Assembly: GCA_022562795.1 (NCBI GenBank) | Contig: JADFOP010000035.1 | Span: forward strand, 1-24,125 | DNA from: Nitrospinota bacterium | GTDB taxonomy: Bacteria; JADFOP01 | DNA length: 24,125 bases | Direction of reading: 5' to 3' | In this document: in pieces, positions 1-6,278 of the stretch | How positions within the stretch are numbered: the first letter of the stretch is position 1 | Layout of the letters: each line of letters begins with the position of its first letter | Translations under genes and position numbers: made by a program | Notes under the pieces: generated by a model | Databases searched by the model: none | What the model saw: the letters and a program-made list of their open reading frames with translations, nothing else | What the model was told of the DNA's origin: nothing

Positions 1-1
1 A

Positions 2-160
2 GAGTTGGGCCCCGGGGAGGTGGCCGACTGGCGGAAGGAAGTCGCGATGGAGGAGGCCCGTTTGCAGTTCCTCGCCGCGAAGACGGACGAGGAGCGGGAG
101 CGGGCTTACGAAGCGATAAAGCGGCTCGACCCCGGGGCGGCCGAAGGTCTCTTGGAGTAG
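2..160 (+). CDS. Unknown protein, C-terminal fragment (5' end outside window)
   Basis: An open frame enters from the left edge and runs for 52 residues to a TAG. It reads ELGPGEVADWRKEVAME... and ends ...DPGAAEGLLE. The residues are strongly charged (Glu, Arg, Lys, Asp) and look like one or two amphipathic helices. Codon use is GC-rich, with G or C at most third positions, like the housekeeping genes further right, which supports real coding. No family is recognisable from this tail. Confidence 0.55.
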   Translation, partial: ELGPGEVADWRKEVAMEEARLQFLAAKTDEERERAYEAIKRLDPGAAEGLLE

Positions 161-230
161 GTCGGGGAGGCCGCCGGCCTTCGCGTCGGGGCGCATCACA
201 CACCCAGATTCGCAACTCACCTGATCACAT

Positions 231-270
231 GTAGGGACCCGCCTCAGGCGGGCCTGAGGCGGGTCCCTAC
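231..270. repeat. Near-perfect 40-bp palindrome (19-bp arms, 2-nt centre)
   Basis: The arm GTAGGGACCCGCCTCAGGC at 231-249 is followed by GG and then by its exact reverse complement at 252-270. It would form a very stable hairpin in DNA or RNA. It shares the GTAGGGAC ends and the GCCTnAGGC core with other spacer elements (1249-1350, 1268-1282, 1489-1503, 10427-10467), so it belongs to a dispersed palindromic family. It contains the stop codon of the adjoining minus-strand nucleotidyltransferase gene and could act as a transcription terminator for it. Confidence 0.9.
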
Positions 271-821
271 CTCTCAAGGCAACCCTCGAAAAAAGTAATA
301 AGGTCGGCGCGCCCTAAATCCTCTTCCAGCCCTCGAAGGATTGGTTCGATGTATTCACGGTCCAACTGGGGTCCGAGGCGGTGGATTATCCCCCGCACGT
401 CTTCGCGGTCCTGGGGACGCTCAGAAATTATTTTGTGGATGATGAGGTCCTCAGGTGAGCAGATGAGAACGGGCACTCCCCCAAAATCGATGGCGCGCGC
501 GCGTTGGATGGCCTGCTCCTCATACGGCAGTTGCCCAAAGATGATGTCTATGCGGATACCCTCTGTGGTCTCGGCCGCTAAGACGCGGGTCCGTTCTACG
601 AAGGCTACCGGTTCTTCAGGCAGAAGGCGCAAGTGTTCTCCCAGGCGATCGATCAAAGTAGGAATCCGTTCCTCCTCGACCCAAACCGTTACGTCTACAT
701 CCATGGTTGCACGCGGGACGCCCCACACCAGGTTCGCAATCCCCCCGATGACCATATAGGGGACCTCTTCGGCGTTGAGCAACCGGGACAGCGATATAAG
801 CGCCTGCTCTAGGGCGCTCAT
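267..821 (-). CDS. Nucleotidyltransferase of the AbiEii/DUF6036 type, probable toxin-like partner
   Basis: A 184-residue protein with the minimal nucleotidyltransferase signature. GG at about residues 26-27 is followed by the metal-binding pair D41 and D43 (motif TMDVDVTV), and a third acidic residue, D92, sits in IRIDIIFG. The C-terminal half has the SPEDLIIHKI and RPQDREDVRGII motifs typical of AbiEii-like and DUF6036 proteins. Members of these families transfer nucleotides to RNA or protein and often act as toxins. The start overlaps the stop of the upstream small gene by ATGA (818-821), so the two are probably co-translated. The TAG stop lies inside the palindrome at 231-270, so the last residues may derive from the repeat. 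Toxin activity is inferred from family and context only. Confidence 0.85.
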   Translation of the reverse strand: MSALEQALISLSRLLNAEEVPYMVIGGIANLVWGVPRATMDVDVTVWVEEERIPTLIDRLGEHLRLLPEEPVAFVERTRVLAAETTEGIRIDIIFGQLPYEEQAIQRARAIDFGGVPVLICSPEDLIIHKIISERPQDREDVRGIIHRLGPQLDREYIEPILRGLEEDLGRADLITFFEGCLER

Positions 822-1051
822 GGGGAGACCCGTACGAAGCGAAGCACTTTCCGCACAGCCCGGATGGCCTCAACTGATTTTTCCAGCGACTCCTCGGTAG
901 CCTCTTTTCCGTGAAGCCGGAGGTAGAGGTCCGCAAGCTCACCGGCCCGCGCCAAGCGCTCTTGGGGGGTGGAGCGATCCGTCTGGCTTCGCTCCCAATC
1001 GTGGAAACGGCGCCAGGCCGCCTCGCGCTCGGCCCAAGCCTGTTTGGTCAT
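818..1051 (-). CDS. Small charged protein, probable antitoxin-like partner of the nucleotidyltransferase
   Basis: A 77-residue protein rich in Arg, Glu and Ala, with an aromatic N-terminal stretch (EAAWRRFHDWER) and otherwise predicted helical. I do not recognise a named family. It lies immediately upstream of the nucleotidyltransferase with a 4-nt ATGA overlap, the usual order for an antitoxin before a toxin. A purine-rich ribosome site (GGGGCAGG) stands about 4 nt before the ATG. There is no obvious DNA-binding motif, so if it neutralises the enzyme it more likely does so by direct contact. The role is inferred from position. Confidence 0.65.
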   Translation of the reverse strand: MTKQAWAEREAAWRRFHDWERSQTDRSTPQERLARAGELADLYLRLHGKEATEESLEKSVEAIRAVRKVLRFVRVSP

Positions 1052-1086
1052 GATACCTGCCCCGCAGATTATGTTATGTTGTATCC

Positions 1087-1136
1087 GGGTAGTTTGGCCT
1101 TCCGCCTAAGGCGGAGACCCCCGACCCTGACTACCC
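1087..1136. repeat. Nested inverted repeat of the dispersed palindromic family
   Basis: Outer arms GGGTAGT (1087-1093) and ACTACCC (1130-1136) enclose the 15-bp palindrome TCCGCCTAAGGCGGA at 1101-1115. The same 15-mer recurs at 1268-1282, and with a central G at 1489-1503. It lies just upstream of the antitoxin-like gene at 1051. Confidence 0.7.
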
Positions 1137-1248
1137 TTTAATCTCCTTTTGAGGTTTGGCGTATCTCAAAGTTCGGCACGGACAATTTTAACAATATCAG
1201 GATTAGACCGTTTAAGGAAGGCTGAGTTGGATATCAGAAAGCACACCA

Positions 1249-1350
1249 TGTAGGGACCCGCCTGAGGTCCGCCTAAGGCGGAGTCGGCCCGAATACCCGG
1301 AGGGGCGGACAGGGAGTCGCAGGCGACCTTTGGTCGACCCTGTCCCTACA
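1249..1350. repeat. About 102-bp MITE-like element with inverted ends
   Basis: The ends TGTAGGGAC (1249-1257) and GTCCCTACA (1342-1350) are exact inverted copies. Inside are TCCGCCTAAGGCGGA (1268-1282) and a second fold formed by GGACAGGG with CCCTGTCC. No coding capacity is visible. The ends match those of the 231-270 palindrome, so this is probably a longer member of the same family. I see no transposase in the window that could move it. Confidence 0.7.
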
Positions 1351-1375
1351 AAAACCGAAAAAATCGCTCTCCATT

Positions 1376-1402
1376 CGGGAAGTGCGGGAAGTACGGGAAG
1401 TG
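1376..1402. repeat. 9-bp tandem repeat, three units
   Basis: CGGGAAGTG, CGGGAAGTA and CGGGAAGTG follow one another without gaps. The array is non-coding and lies in the spacer between the palindromic elements. No function is evident. Confidence 0.75.
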
Positions 1403-1488
1403 CGTGACGACAGGCCCGCCTGTTTTGTGATACTCCTCTCTTAGAAGGTGAAAGTCGCATCGCCGGATGTAAGGAGATGGAGTCGTTA

Positions 1489-1503
1489 TCCGCCTGAGGC
1501 GGA
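1489..1503. repeat. 15-bp palindrome of the dispersed family
   Basis: TCCGCCTGAGGCGGA is a perfect palindrome around the central G. It is a solo copy of the core motif seen at 1101-1115 and 1268-1282. The 1052-1719 spacer therefore contains three copies of this core and, beyond the repeats, no gene that I can support. Confidence 0.75.
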
Positions 1504-1637
1504 CCAAAATAGGCTTGGGGGTCCCCCTTAGGAGGACTCATGCGGAACTACCCTATAAGATGCCCCGCCTCGGCAGCGGGCCGCCCCTGGGCGCGTCTTT
1601 GTTTCTTGGGGGCCTCTACTCCCCGTGGGACTCTACG

Positions 1638-1664
1638 ATTTCCGCGAATTTCCGCGATTTTCCG
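1638..1664. promoter_or_regulatory. Helically phased direct repeats ATTTCCGCGA, possible operator
   Basis: ATTTCCGCGA occurs at 1638-1647 and again at 1648-1657, followed by a partial third copy (TTTTCCG, 1658-1664). The 10-bp period would place the repeats on one face of the helix. The array ends 55 bp before the ATG of the secreted protein gene at 1720. That is a plausible binding site for a dimeric or multimeric regulator, although simple slippage duplication is also possible. Confidence 0.35.
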
Positions 1665-1719
1665 AATAAGAGGCATCTGGGGTTTTCGTTTTTGCCGCCA
1701 GACAACTTCAAAAGATAAT

Positions 1720-2757
1720 ATGCCGCGAGTCAATTTCCAGATACGCATAGGAGGCGCGCCCAGGACGGTGCGCGCTCTCCGGCTCAAGGCAGCCCCGCTC
1801 ATAACAACAATCCTCGCGGCCTCGCTATTGCTTGGCGCCGCTCCCTCACAGTCGTCGGGCTCCGATAAACCAACAGACCGCGCGGCGGCTCTGGTGGCTG
1901 GCGACCCGGTCGGCCGAGAGTGGCTGGCCGTAAGGGAAGCCGCCGGGAGAGACGATTTGGCGCCAGGGGAGCTCCTTCGCCTCCTCGCCCCATGGGCTAA
2001 GCGCTACCACGCGGCTCTGCCCCCGACGCTGCGCTCCCAGCGCCGCCACCCCGCCGCTTCGCCATTGGGCGCCTCAGGCGAGCGGAAGGCCATCTCGTCA
2101 CTGATCGGGGCCATTGACGATGCCGTCCGCCGAAGCGTCGCGGCGAAGAGCTGGGAGCCGATGGGGGAGCTCGCTCCCTGGGAGGCCTTCCTTACAGAGC
2201 ATGGGTTCCACCTTACGGGGGACCGCCCGAGCCGCTACATCGTCGGGGTGCGCCACCGCACGTACAGCCGGCCGCCGCGACTGCCGCAGGCCATCCACTC
2301 CCTCTTGCTGACCACCCGGGTAGAGAGACGCTCGACCATCTTCGCTCTCGCCGTTCGCTACACCTATCCCACGAAGGTCGCCCAGCGGATCGAGGCTCTC
2401 GAGAGGACGGCGGGCGACTACGAAGGGGCGCTGGCCCTTCGACTGCCGGCCTTTCAGGCCGATCGTCCCCTCTTGCTTGCCCTTGGGAGGCAAGCCCTTG
2501 CTGAGACATGGCCCGCCCATCAAGAGGGGTGGAGAGAATTCGTCCATTATATAAGCGCCCAGGCCTTGGTCGTCTCCCGGGCGCGCGTCCTCGCTGCGAA
2601 AGACCCCCCGACCCTCAGCGAGGTTCGACGCTTCGGCGGCCTCATCGCCCACCTCTACGACATCGGCCCCGACGGACGCCTCGAAATTACGCCAGAGGCC
2701 AACGCCCTCGACCTGCGCGGCAATCCCCTATACGGCGTCCGGACAGAAGCCCGATGA
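1720..2757 (+). CDS. Secreted protein of unknown function with N-terminal signal sequence
   Basis: The protein has 345 residues from the ATG at 1720. A basic stretch (PRTVRALRLKAA) precedes a hydrophobic segment at about residues 26-42 (PLITTILAASLLLGAAP), and a SQSSGS linker follows, as expected for a Sec signal peptide. The rest is soluble, rich in Arg, Leu and Ala, and matches no family I know. Start choice is uncertain. The frame is open back to an ATG at 1540 with a good AGGAGG, but that extension is Arg/Pro-rich and would bury the signal peptide. A GTG at 1768 behind AGGAGG (about 13 nt) also gives a neat signal peptide. No cysteine follows the hydrophobic segment, so it is not an obvious lipoprotein. 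Confidence 0.65.
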   Translation: MPRVNFQIRIGGAPRTVRALRLKAAPLITTILAASLLLGAAPSQSSGSDKPTDRAAALVAGDPVGREWLAVREAAGRDDLAPGELLRLLAPWAKRYHAALPPTLRSQRRHPAASPLGASGERKAISSLIGAIDDAVRRSVAAKSWEPMGELAPWEAFLTEHGFHLTGDRPSRYIVGVRHRTYSRPPRLPQAIHSLLLTTRVERRSTIFALAVRYTYPTKVAQRIEALERTAGDYEGALALRLPAFQADRPLLLALGRQALAETWPAHQEGWREFVHYISAQALVVSRARVLAAKDPPTLSEVRRFGGLIAHLYDIGPDGRLEITPEANALDLRGNPLYGVRTEAR

Positions 2758-2882
2758 GGCGCGTTGGAGTTAGAATGGGTCTTAGGGTTTCCAGCCTAAA
2801 AAAATGCACCGGACCGATTAGTCTAGACCATCTTCGGGCCGCAGAGGGCTATAAGGATAAGTCTCAAGAAACCATAGGCTCC

Positions 2883-2911
2883 TTGACAGCATAGTTCGGC
2901 GCATCTACAAT
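2883..2911 (+). promoter_or_regulatory. Sigma-70-type promoter for the thioredoxin-fold gene
   Basis: TTGACA at 2883-2888 is a perfect -35 box. After a 17-bp spacer comes TACAAT at 2906-2911, a five-of-six match to the -10 consensus. Transcription would start near 2918, leaving a 5' leader of about 45 nt before the ATG at 2963. The rest of the 205-bp spacer holds no other gene I can support. Confidence 0.75.
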
Positions 2912-2962
2912 CTCCCAAGCATTTCACCTTGTTTTCTCTGGCCGCTTATAGGGTAGCGGGTT

Positions 2963-3529
2963 ATGGCTTTTCTACGGGATGAAAGGGTTCATTTGTTCGT
3001 GGTCTGCCTGCTTTGCCTCGTGATGATAGCTGCCCCTGCCAAGGCGGTTTCCAGGGGCGGGCGGGCTCCATCCTTCACTCTCCCCGACATCTCCGGCAGG
3101 CCTACCGCCCTTTCCGACCTCCTCCGAGGCCGCCAGGCCGTAGTCCTCGCCCTTGGGACAGCTTGGAGCTACCAATTTCCTCAGTGGATGGAGGAGCTCC
3201 GGCGGCTGGCCGACCGCTACTCCGACGGGAGTGTCGCCGTGGCCGCTGTCTTCCTCAAGGACAAGCCCAAGAGCGTGCGGCTCTTCGTCAACCGATACGG
3301 CCTGACCCGCAGCGGGGTATTGCTCCTGGTCGACTCCAACGGAAGCCTCATCGAGCCGTACGGGATTAGGGAAATACCGCGCATCCTGCTGCTTGATGGG
3401 ACCGGAACCATCCACTACGACGGCCCCGTGGACAAGATTGAAGACTCAGTGGCTCGCCTCTTGCGGGGAGAAGCCGTCCCGAGGCGACCCAGGAGGCCCG
3501 AGTTTACCAAACCACCTCCACTATATTGA
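2963..3529 (+). CDS. Exported TlpA/ResA-like thioredoxin-fold protein lacking the CxxC
   Basis: A 188-residue protein. A hydrophobic signal sequence or anchor (residues 10-28, LFVVCLLCLVMIAAPAKA) is followed by a TlpA/AhpC-TSA-like domain starting at APSFTLPDISGRPTALSDL (35-53). The family's WCxxC site would lie after GTAW (65-68), but the sequence is W68-S69-Y70-Q71-F72, so both redox cysteines are gone. The cis-proline region is kept (GIREIPRILLLD, P139). The only cysteines, C15 and C18, are in the signal segment. The protein cannot act as a thiol-disulfide oxidoreductase. A binding or scaffold role is possible but inferred. The C-terminus ends in a Pro/Arg-rich tail. The gene has its own promoter at 2883-2911. 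Confidence 0.8.
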   Translation: MAFLRDERVHLFVVCLLCLVMIAAPAKAVSRGGRAPSFTLPDISGRPTALSDLLRGRQAVVLALGTAWSYQFPQWMEELRRLADRYSDGSVAVAAVFLKDKPKSVRLFVNRYGLTRSGVLLLVDSNGSLIEPYGIREIPRILLLDGTGTIHYDGPVDKIEDSVARLLRGEAVPRRPRRPEFTKPPPLY

Positions 3530-3531
3530 TG

Positions 3532-3574
3532 CCCTGCCCAAAGAGATCCGCCGCCCCGGGCAGGGACGGCGGAT
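3532..3574. terminator. Interlocked inverted repeats between convergent genes, probable bidirectional terminator
   Basis: CCCTGCCC (3532-3539) pairs with GGGCAGGG (3558-3565), and ATCCGCCG (3546-3553) pairs with CGGCGGAT (3567-3574). The two stems cross, so they are either alternative hairpins or a pseudoknot. The site lies between the stop of the thioredoxin-fold gene (3529) and the stop of the converging OmpA gene (3598), where a terminator is expected. No strong T-run follows on either strand. Confidence 0.5.
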
Positions 3575-3597
3575 TCAATTCTTAAAACGTTCTGAAG

Positions 3598-4260
3598 CTA
3601 GGGCAGCAAGACCAGATCAATCTCCGTCCGTCGGTTTTCGGCTCGCCCTTCTCTAGTCTGATTGGTGGCCCGGGGACTCGACTCGCCAAGCCACTTAGTG
3701 GTGATGCGACTGCCGGCGACGCCCCTGTCTCGAAGCCAACGGGAAACCGCCAAGGTTCGGCGGCGGCTGAGGTCAACGTTGTAGATGTCAGACCCCTTCG
3801 AATCGGTGTGGCCGGTCAGCCGGACTACAAGCTCTGAGTTTCCTTGGAGCCGATCGAGAATTTGTTCCAGGACGGACACGGACCTGGGCTTGAGGATGTC
3901 TTTATCGAAATCGAAAAAGACGTCGTTTTCGAAGACCAGCTTCTCCACCAGCTCAGCGGGTGGGGGCGCAGAGGGGGCCTGACCCAAAGCGGCGAGGGCC
4001 CGGTCGGCGGCGGCTCGGGCGGGAATGGGCCGGCAGAAGTTGAGCTCCTTGACTGCCACATCGAGGTAAGACCATGCGCTCTCAACCTGAGCGTCCCCGA
4101 CCCCAGAAGCTTTAGCCTTTGAGATGGCCCTGCGAGTTTGGTCTATAGCAGACCGAGCAGCGTCGCGATCCATATAGAGGGTCGCACAGCCGGTCGCCAT
4201 AAATGCCGAGACCACCGCAAAAAATAGAAGGCGCTTCAAGGTCCGAGAGGCGTGCATCAT
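3598..4260 (-). CDS. OmpA/Pal-family peptidoglycan-associated lipoprotein
   Basis: A 220-residue protein from the ATG at 4260. Residues 1-24 form a lipoprotein signal (RTLKRLLFFAVVSAFMATG) with the acylated cysteine at C25. A helical linker (about 30-100) with a Pro-rich end (SAPPPAE) leads to an OmpA C-terminal domain (about 108-220). This contains VFFDFDKDILKP, TGHTDSKGSDIYNVDLS and RRRTLAVSRWL, with the Asp and Arg residues that bind peptidoglycan diaminopimelate in this family. It probably tethers the outer membrane to the cell wall. The start is chosen because GGAGGGAGAT directly precedes ATGATG. A longer frame back to 4389 begins inside the predicted -35 box. No tol genes are adjacent, so identity with Pal itself is not claimed. 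Confidence 0.88.
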   Translation of the reverse strand: MMHASRTLKRLLFFAVVSAFMATGCATLYMDRDAARSAIDQTRRAISKAKASGVGDAQVESAWSYLDVAVKELNFCRPIPARAAADRALAALGQAPSAPPPAELVEKLVFENDVFFDFDKDILKPRSVSVLEQILDRLQGNSELVVRLTGHTDSKGSDIYNVDLSRRRTLAVSRWLRDRGVAGSRITTKWLGESSPRATNQTREGRAENRRTEIDLVLLP

Positions 4261-4360
4261 ATCTCCCTCCATCAGTGCTATAGCATGAGCAGGCGATACC
4301 CGTGGACTGCAAGAGTACTCTCTAAAGTGTCCTGTAGAAGCTAAAAGTATATTATAGATG

Positions 4361-4389
4361 AGTATAGATATCCATAATAAATCGGTCAA
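4361..4389 (-). promoter_or_regulatory. Sigma-70-type promoter for the OmpA-family lipoprotein gene
   Basis: On the minus strand TTGACC (4389-4384) is separated by 17 bp from TATACT (4366-4361). This is close to consensus in both boxes. Transcription would start near 4354, giving a leader of about 95 nt before the ATG at 4260. A second AT-rich TATAAT-like stretch lies just downstream. Confidence 0.7.
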
Positions 4390-4479
4390 GGAGAAAATAA
4401 AGAAATATGGGATGCTTATTAACTCTATTGTTTTGATTGGGGAAGTCGGATGGGGCGGGGATGCGAGGCCTGAAGAAAC

Positions 4480-5115
4480 TCATCGCCTATTGACCGGCGG
4501 AAAGCTGAACGAGACACGCTGGTAGCCGAAATCGTAGATGATGTCTGCGCTCTGCGCGCCCGGCTTCTCGCGGGAGAATAAAAGCCAGCCGGAGAGGATG
4601 GAGTGTGACGGAATGCTCCCAACGAAGTAGCCATCGGCCGCGGTCGGCATCCCCCCTGTCGGGACGATAGCCCGATGCTCCTTCCCCTCCAGAAAGAGCC
4701 TCCAGGCGCCGTAATCGAAAGGGTGAGAAAGGTTTGCTCTGTGGTTGACCGCCACCACGCGAAATACTATGTAGTCTTCGACGAGGGAGGCAACCTGTCG
4801 GCGGTGAGAATCGTTGGCAAAAGGCACGAGGCCATCGGCTAGCAATTGAGGCGTAATCCACTGCACGTAAATGTCGAGCCATTCTCGCGGCCAAACCCCA
4901 AGCTTCGCCCCGACCGTGTTGTGATCGTGAGGAATGTCCCACCGCTGCCCCCAAACGTTGCTCTTCCCTTCGCTGGCGCAACCCCAACCGAGAGCGGCAA
5001 TCAGAAGAATGGGCAGCACCCATCTGGTGAGGCCGGGCGAGTTCGATGTGCTCCCCCTGCTCCAGATGTGCCCAATCAGTAACGGTTCCCATGCAATGTC
5101 TTGCAATACTCGCAT
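4480..5115 (-). CDS. Lipoprotein of unknown function with a rebuilt N-terminus
   Basis: The frame is 211 residues. A hydrophobic lipoprotein signal (WVLPILLIAALGWGC) ends at C46 and is followed by a soluble, aromatic-rich domain with no family I recognise. The first 28 residues (MRVLQDIAWEPL...) look nothing like a signal N-region, and they overlap the end of the GH130 gene by 40 nt. The codons for LTRWVLP to NVWG lie in the 83-bp repeat found again at 8516-8598, where a normal N-terminus (MIGDSR before LTRW) is preserved. Joining that start to this body would give an uninterrupted 189-residue lipoprotein. The present gene therefore seems to be the displaced body of a gene split by the cassette to its right. 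Whether it is still exported is uncertain. Confidence 0.65.
   Translation of the reverse strand: MRVLQDIAWEPLLIGHIWSRGSTSNSPGLTRWVLPILLIAALGWGCASEGKSNVWGQRWDIPHDHNTVGAKLGVWPREWLDIYVQWITPQLLADGLVPFANDSHRRQVASLVEDYIVFRVVAVNHRANLSHPFDYGAWRLFLEGKEHRAIVPTGGMPTAADGYFVGSIPSHSILSGWLLFSREKPGAQSADIIYDFGYQRVSFSFPPVNRR
4949..5031. repeat. 83-bp perfect direct repeat, left copy
   Basis: The 83 bases from CCCCAAACGTTG to CATCTGGTGAG are identical to 8516-8598 in the same orientation, offset by 3567 bp. They encode the signal-peptide and lipobox region of the minus-strand lipoprotein. Similarity stops abruptly on the right and fades after a few bases on the left (CGCT is also shared, with a one-base length difference in the C-run). 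Confidence 0.95.
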
Positions 5116-6269
5116 AAATAATTAACTAGGTTATCGAGATTGCAGCTCAAAAGGATTATGTATTTGTCGCCAGCTCCGGCATAGAGAATCAGCTTGTCTT
5201 TTCGAACCAAAACACCTATGGGAAAAACGACTGCAGGCACGTCCACTGAATACTGATCATTACCATGTAATTCGTAAGGTGCTGAAGGGATGTAGATTGG
5301 ATTTGTGGCTCGACAAAGCACCTTTCTTGGATCGTCCAGATCCAAAAGGGCAGCACATACGGAATATCCTCTTTCAATTTTCTCCGCCAACCCGTAGGCT
5401 TTACAAATGGTATCCCCTATCTCACCAACAGCATGATAGATGAGCAACCAACCTCTATCGGTTTTGATCACCTGGGTGCCTGGGCCGATTTTATCCCTTT
5501 CGTGCGGGTAGCGCCCGGCTTCTAAAAGCAGATTCTGGCTCCGACGCTCATAGATTTTCTCCCACTGTGCTATGTGCTTGGAAGGATTTAGTAATTGATC
5601 CATGCCAGCTTCGAGAAAACCAAGGTGAATGTTAGGATGGAAACGCAACAGCATGTAGTACTGGCCATTCACTGACTCGGGGAATGGAACTGCGTTGCGT
5701 GAATCGAAGGATTCGACCATGCCGTGATAGGTTATGTTCACGAAATCTTCAGTCGAGTAGATGGCTATCCGATCTGCGTTCGTGCCTTTGAACGGGGGGT
5801 TGATCTTACCACACCCAATCAGCAGGTATGTCTTGTCGCACTTGACGATCCGAATGTCTTCTATTCCATAGGTAAAGTCCTGATGGTCAGTGCCATCGCC
5901 CCGGATGACCACGTTCTGGAATCTGGTGAAATGGACGCCGTCCTCGCTCACCAGAGGCCAAACCTCAGAGATATAGTTTTCCAGACAGGTGCGCTCAATG
6001 CCAAGCTTTTCATCGAAGAACGTACCCTTCTTATACCCCTGGTGGCATCTCGGCGTCAGGATGACCTTGTCCTGGAATACTTCAGCCCCACCGTTGAAAA
6101 CGGCTCCGACCTTCAGTTCGCCGTTCTCGTACAAGGTGAGCCCGAGGTCTTGAGGCTTCACGATCGGATTATTTTCAAAGGGAGCCAGTTTAAAGGCCAC
6201 TTCGCCAGAGTCCAGCGAGACAACCGTTCCCTCACCTAATTTTGTGATGAAATTGTCAAGAGTCATCAT
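5076..6269 (-). CDS. GH130-family beta-mannoside phosphorylase or mannosidase-like protein
   Basis: A 397-residue protein. Landmarks of the five-bladed GH130 fold are present: FENNPIVKP (31-39), VFNGGAEVFQDKVILTPR (58-74), a SEDGVHFTRF strand (108-117), GIEDIRI (135-141) holding the likely catalytic Asp D138, and the KIGPGTQVIKTDRGWLLIYHAVG block. GH130 enzymes cleave beta-mannosides, mostly by phosphorolysis. Two positions differ from the usual motifs: the EDPR motif reads EDIR, and the strand normally reading KDAxLFP reads SRNAVPFP, so the substrate may be unusual. ATGATG at 6269 has a weak AGAG site. It starts 9 nt after the glycosyltransferase stop and is the last gene of the AT-rich cassette. 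Base composition is intermediate between the glycosyltransferases and the flanking genes. Confidence 0.85.
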   Translation of the reverse strand: MMTLDNFITKLGEGTVVSLDSGEVAFKLAPFENNPIVKPQDLGLTLYENGELKVGAVFNGGAEVFQDKVILTPRCHQGYKKGTFFDEKLGIERTCLENYISEVWPLVSEDGVHFTRFQNVVIRGDGTDHQDFTYGIEDIRIVKCDKTYLLIGCGKINPPFKGTNADRIAIYSTEDFVNITYHGMVESFDSRNAVPFPESVNGQYYMLLRFHPNIHLGFLEAGMDQLLNPSKHIAQWEKIYERRSQNLLLEAGRYPHERDKIGPGTQVIKTDRGWLLIYHAVGEIGDTICKAYGLAEKIERGYSVCAALLDLDDPRKVLCRATNPIYIPSAPYELHGNDQYSVDVPAVVFPIGVLVRKDKLILYAGAGDKYIILLSCNLDNLVNYLCEYCKTLHGNRY

Positions 6270-6278
6270 TTATCTCTT

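Noticed and set aside
349-759. 136-residue plus-strand open frame
   Set aside because: It lies antisense to the nucleotidyltransferase, whose motifs are clear. The product is Arg/Ser-rich with no domain.
231-1503. CRISPR-like reading of the repeated GCCTnAGGC motifs
   Set aside because: Copies are irregularly spaced, of different length and individually palindromic. There are no uniform spacers and no cas genes.
1540-1719. N-terminal extension of the secreted protein from ATG 1540 with a good AGGAGG
   Set aside because: The extension is Arg/Pro-rich, covers the tandem repeat region and would bury an obvious signal peptide. The ribosome site may be chance within repeat-derived sequence.
2790-2812. 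TTAGG/CCTAA hairpin followed by an A-run after the secreted protein gene
   Set aside because: Only five base pairs, and the run is A on the plus strand, so it would not terminate the upstream gene.
4261-4389. N-terminal extension of the OmpA-family lipoprotein to 4389
   Set aside because: It starts within the -35 box of a near-consensus promoter, and a strong GGAGGG precedes the ATG at 4260, which begins a proper lipoprotein signal.
5724-6239. 171-residue plus-strand frame opposite the GH130 gene
   Set aside because: A shadow of the GH130 coding strand. No ribosome site and no recognisable domain.
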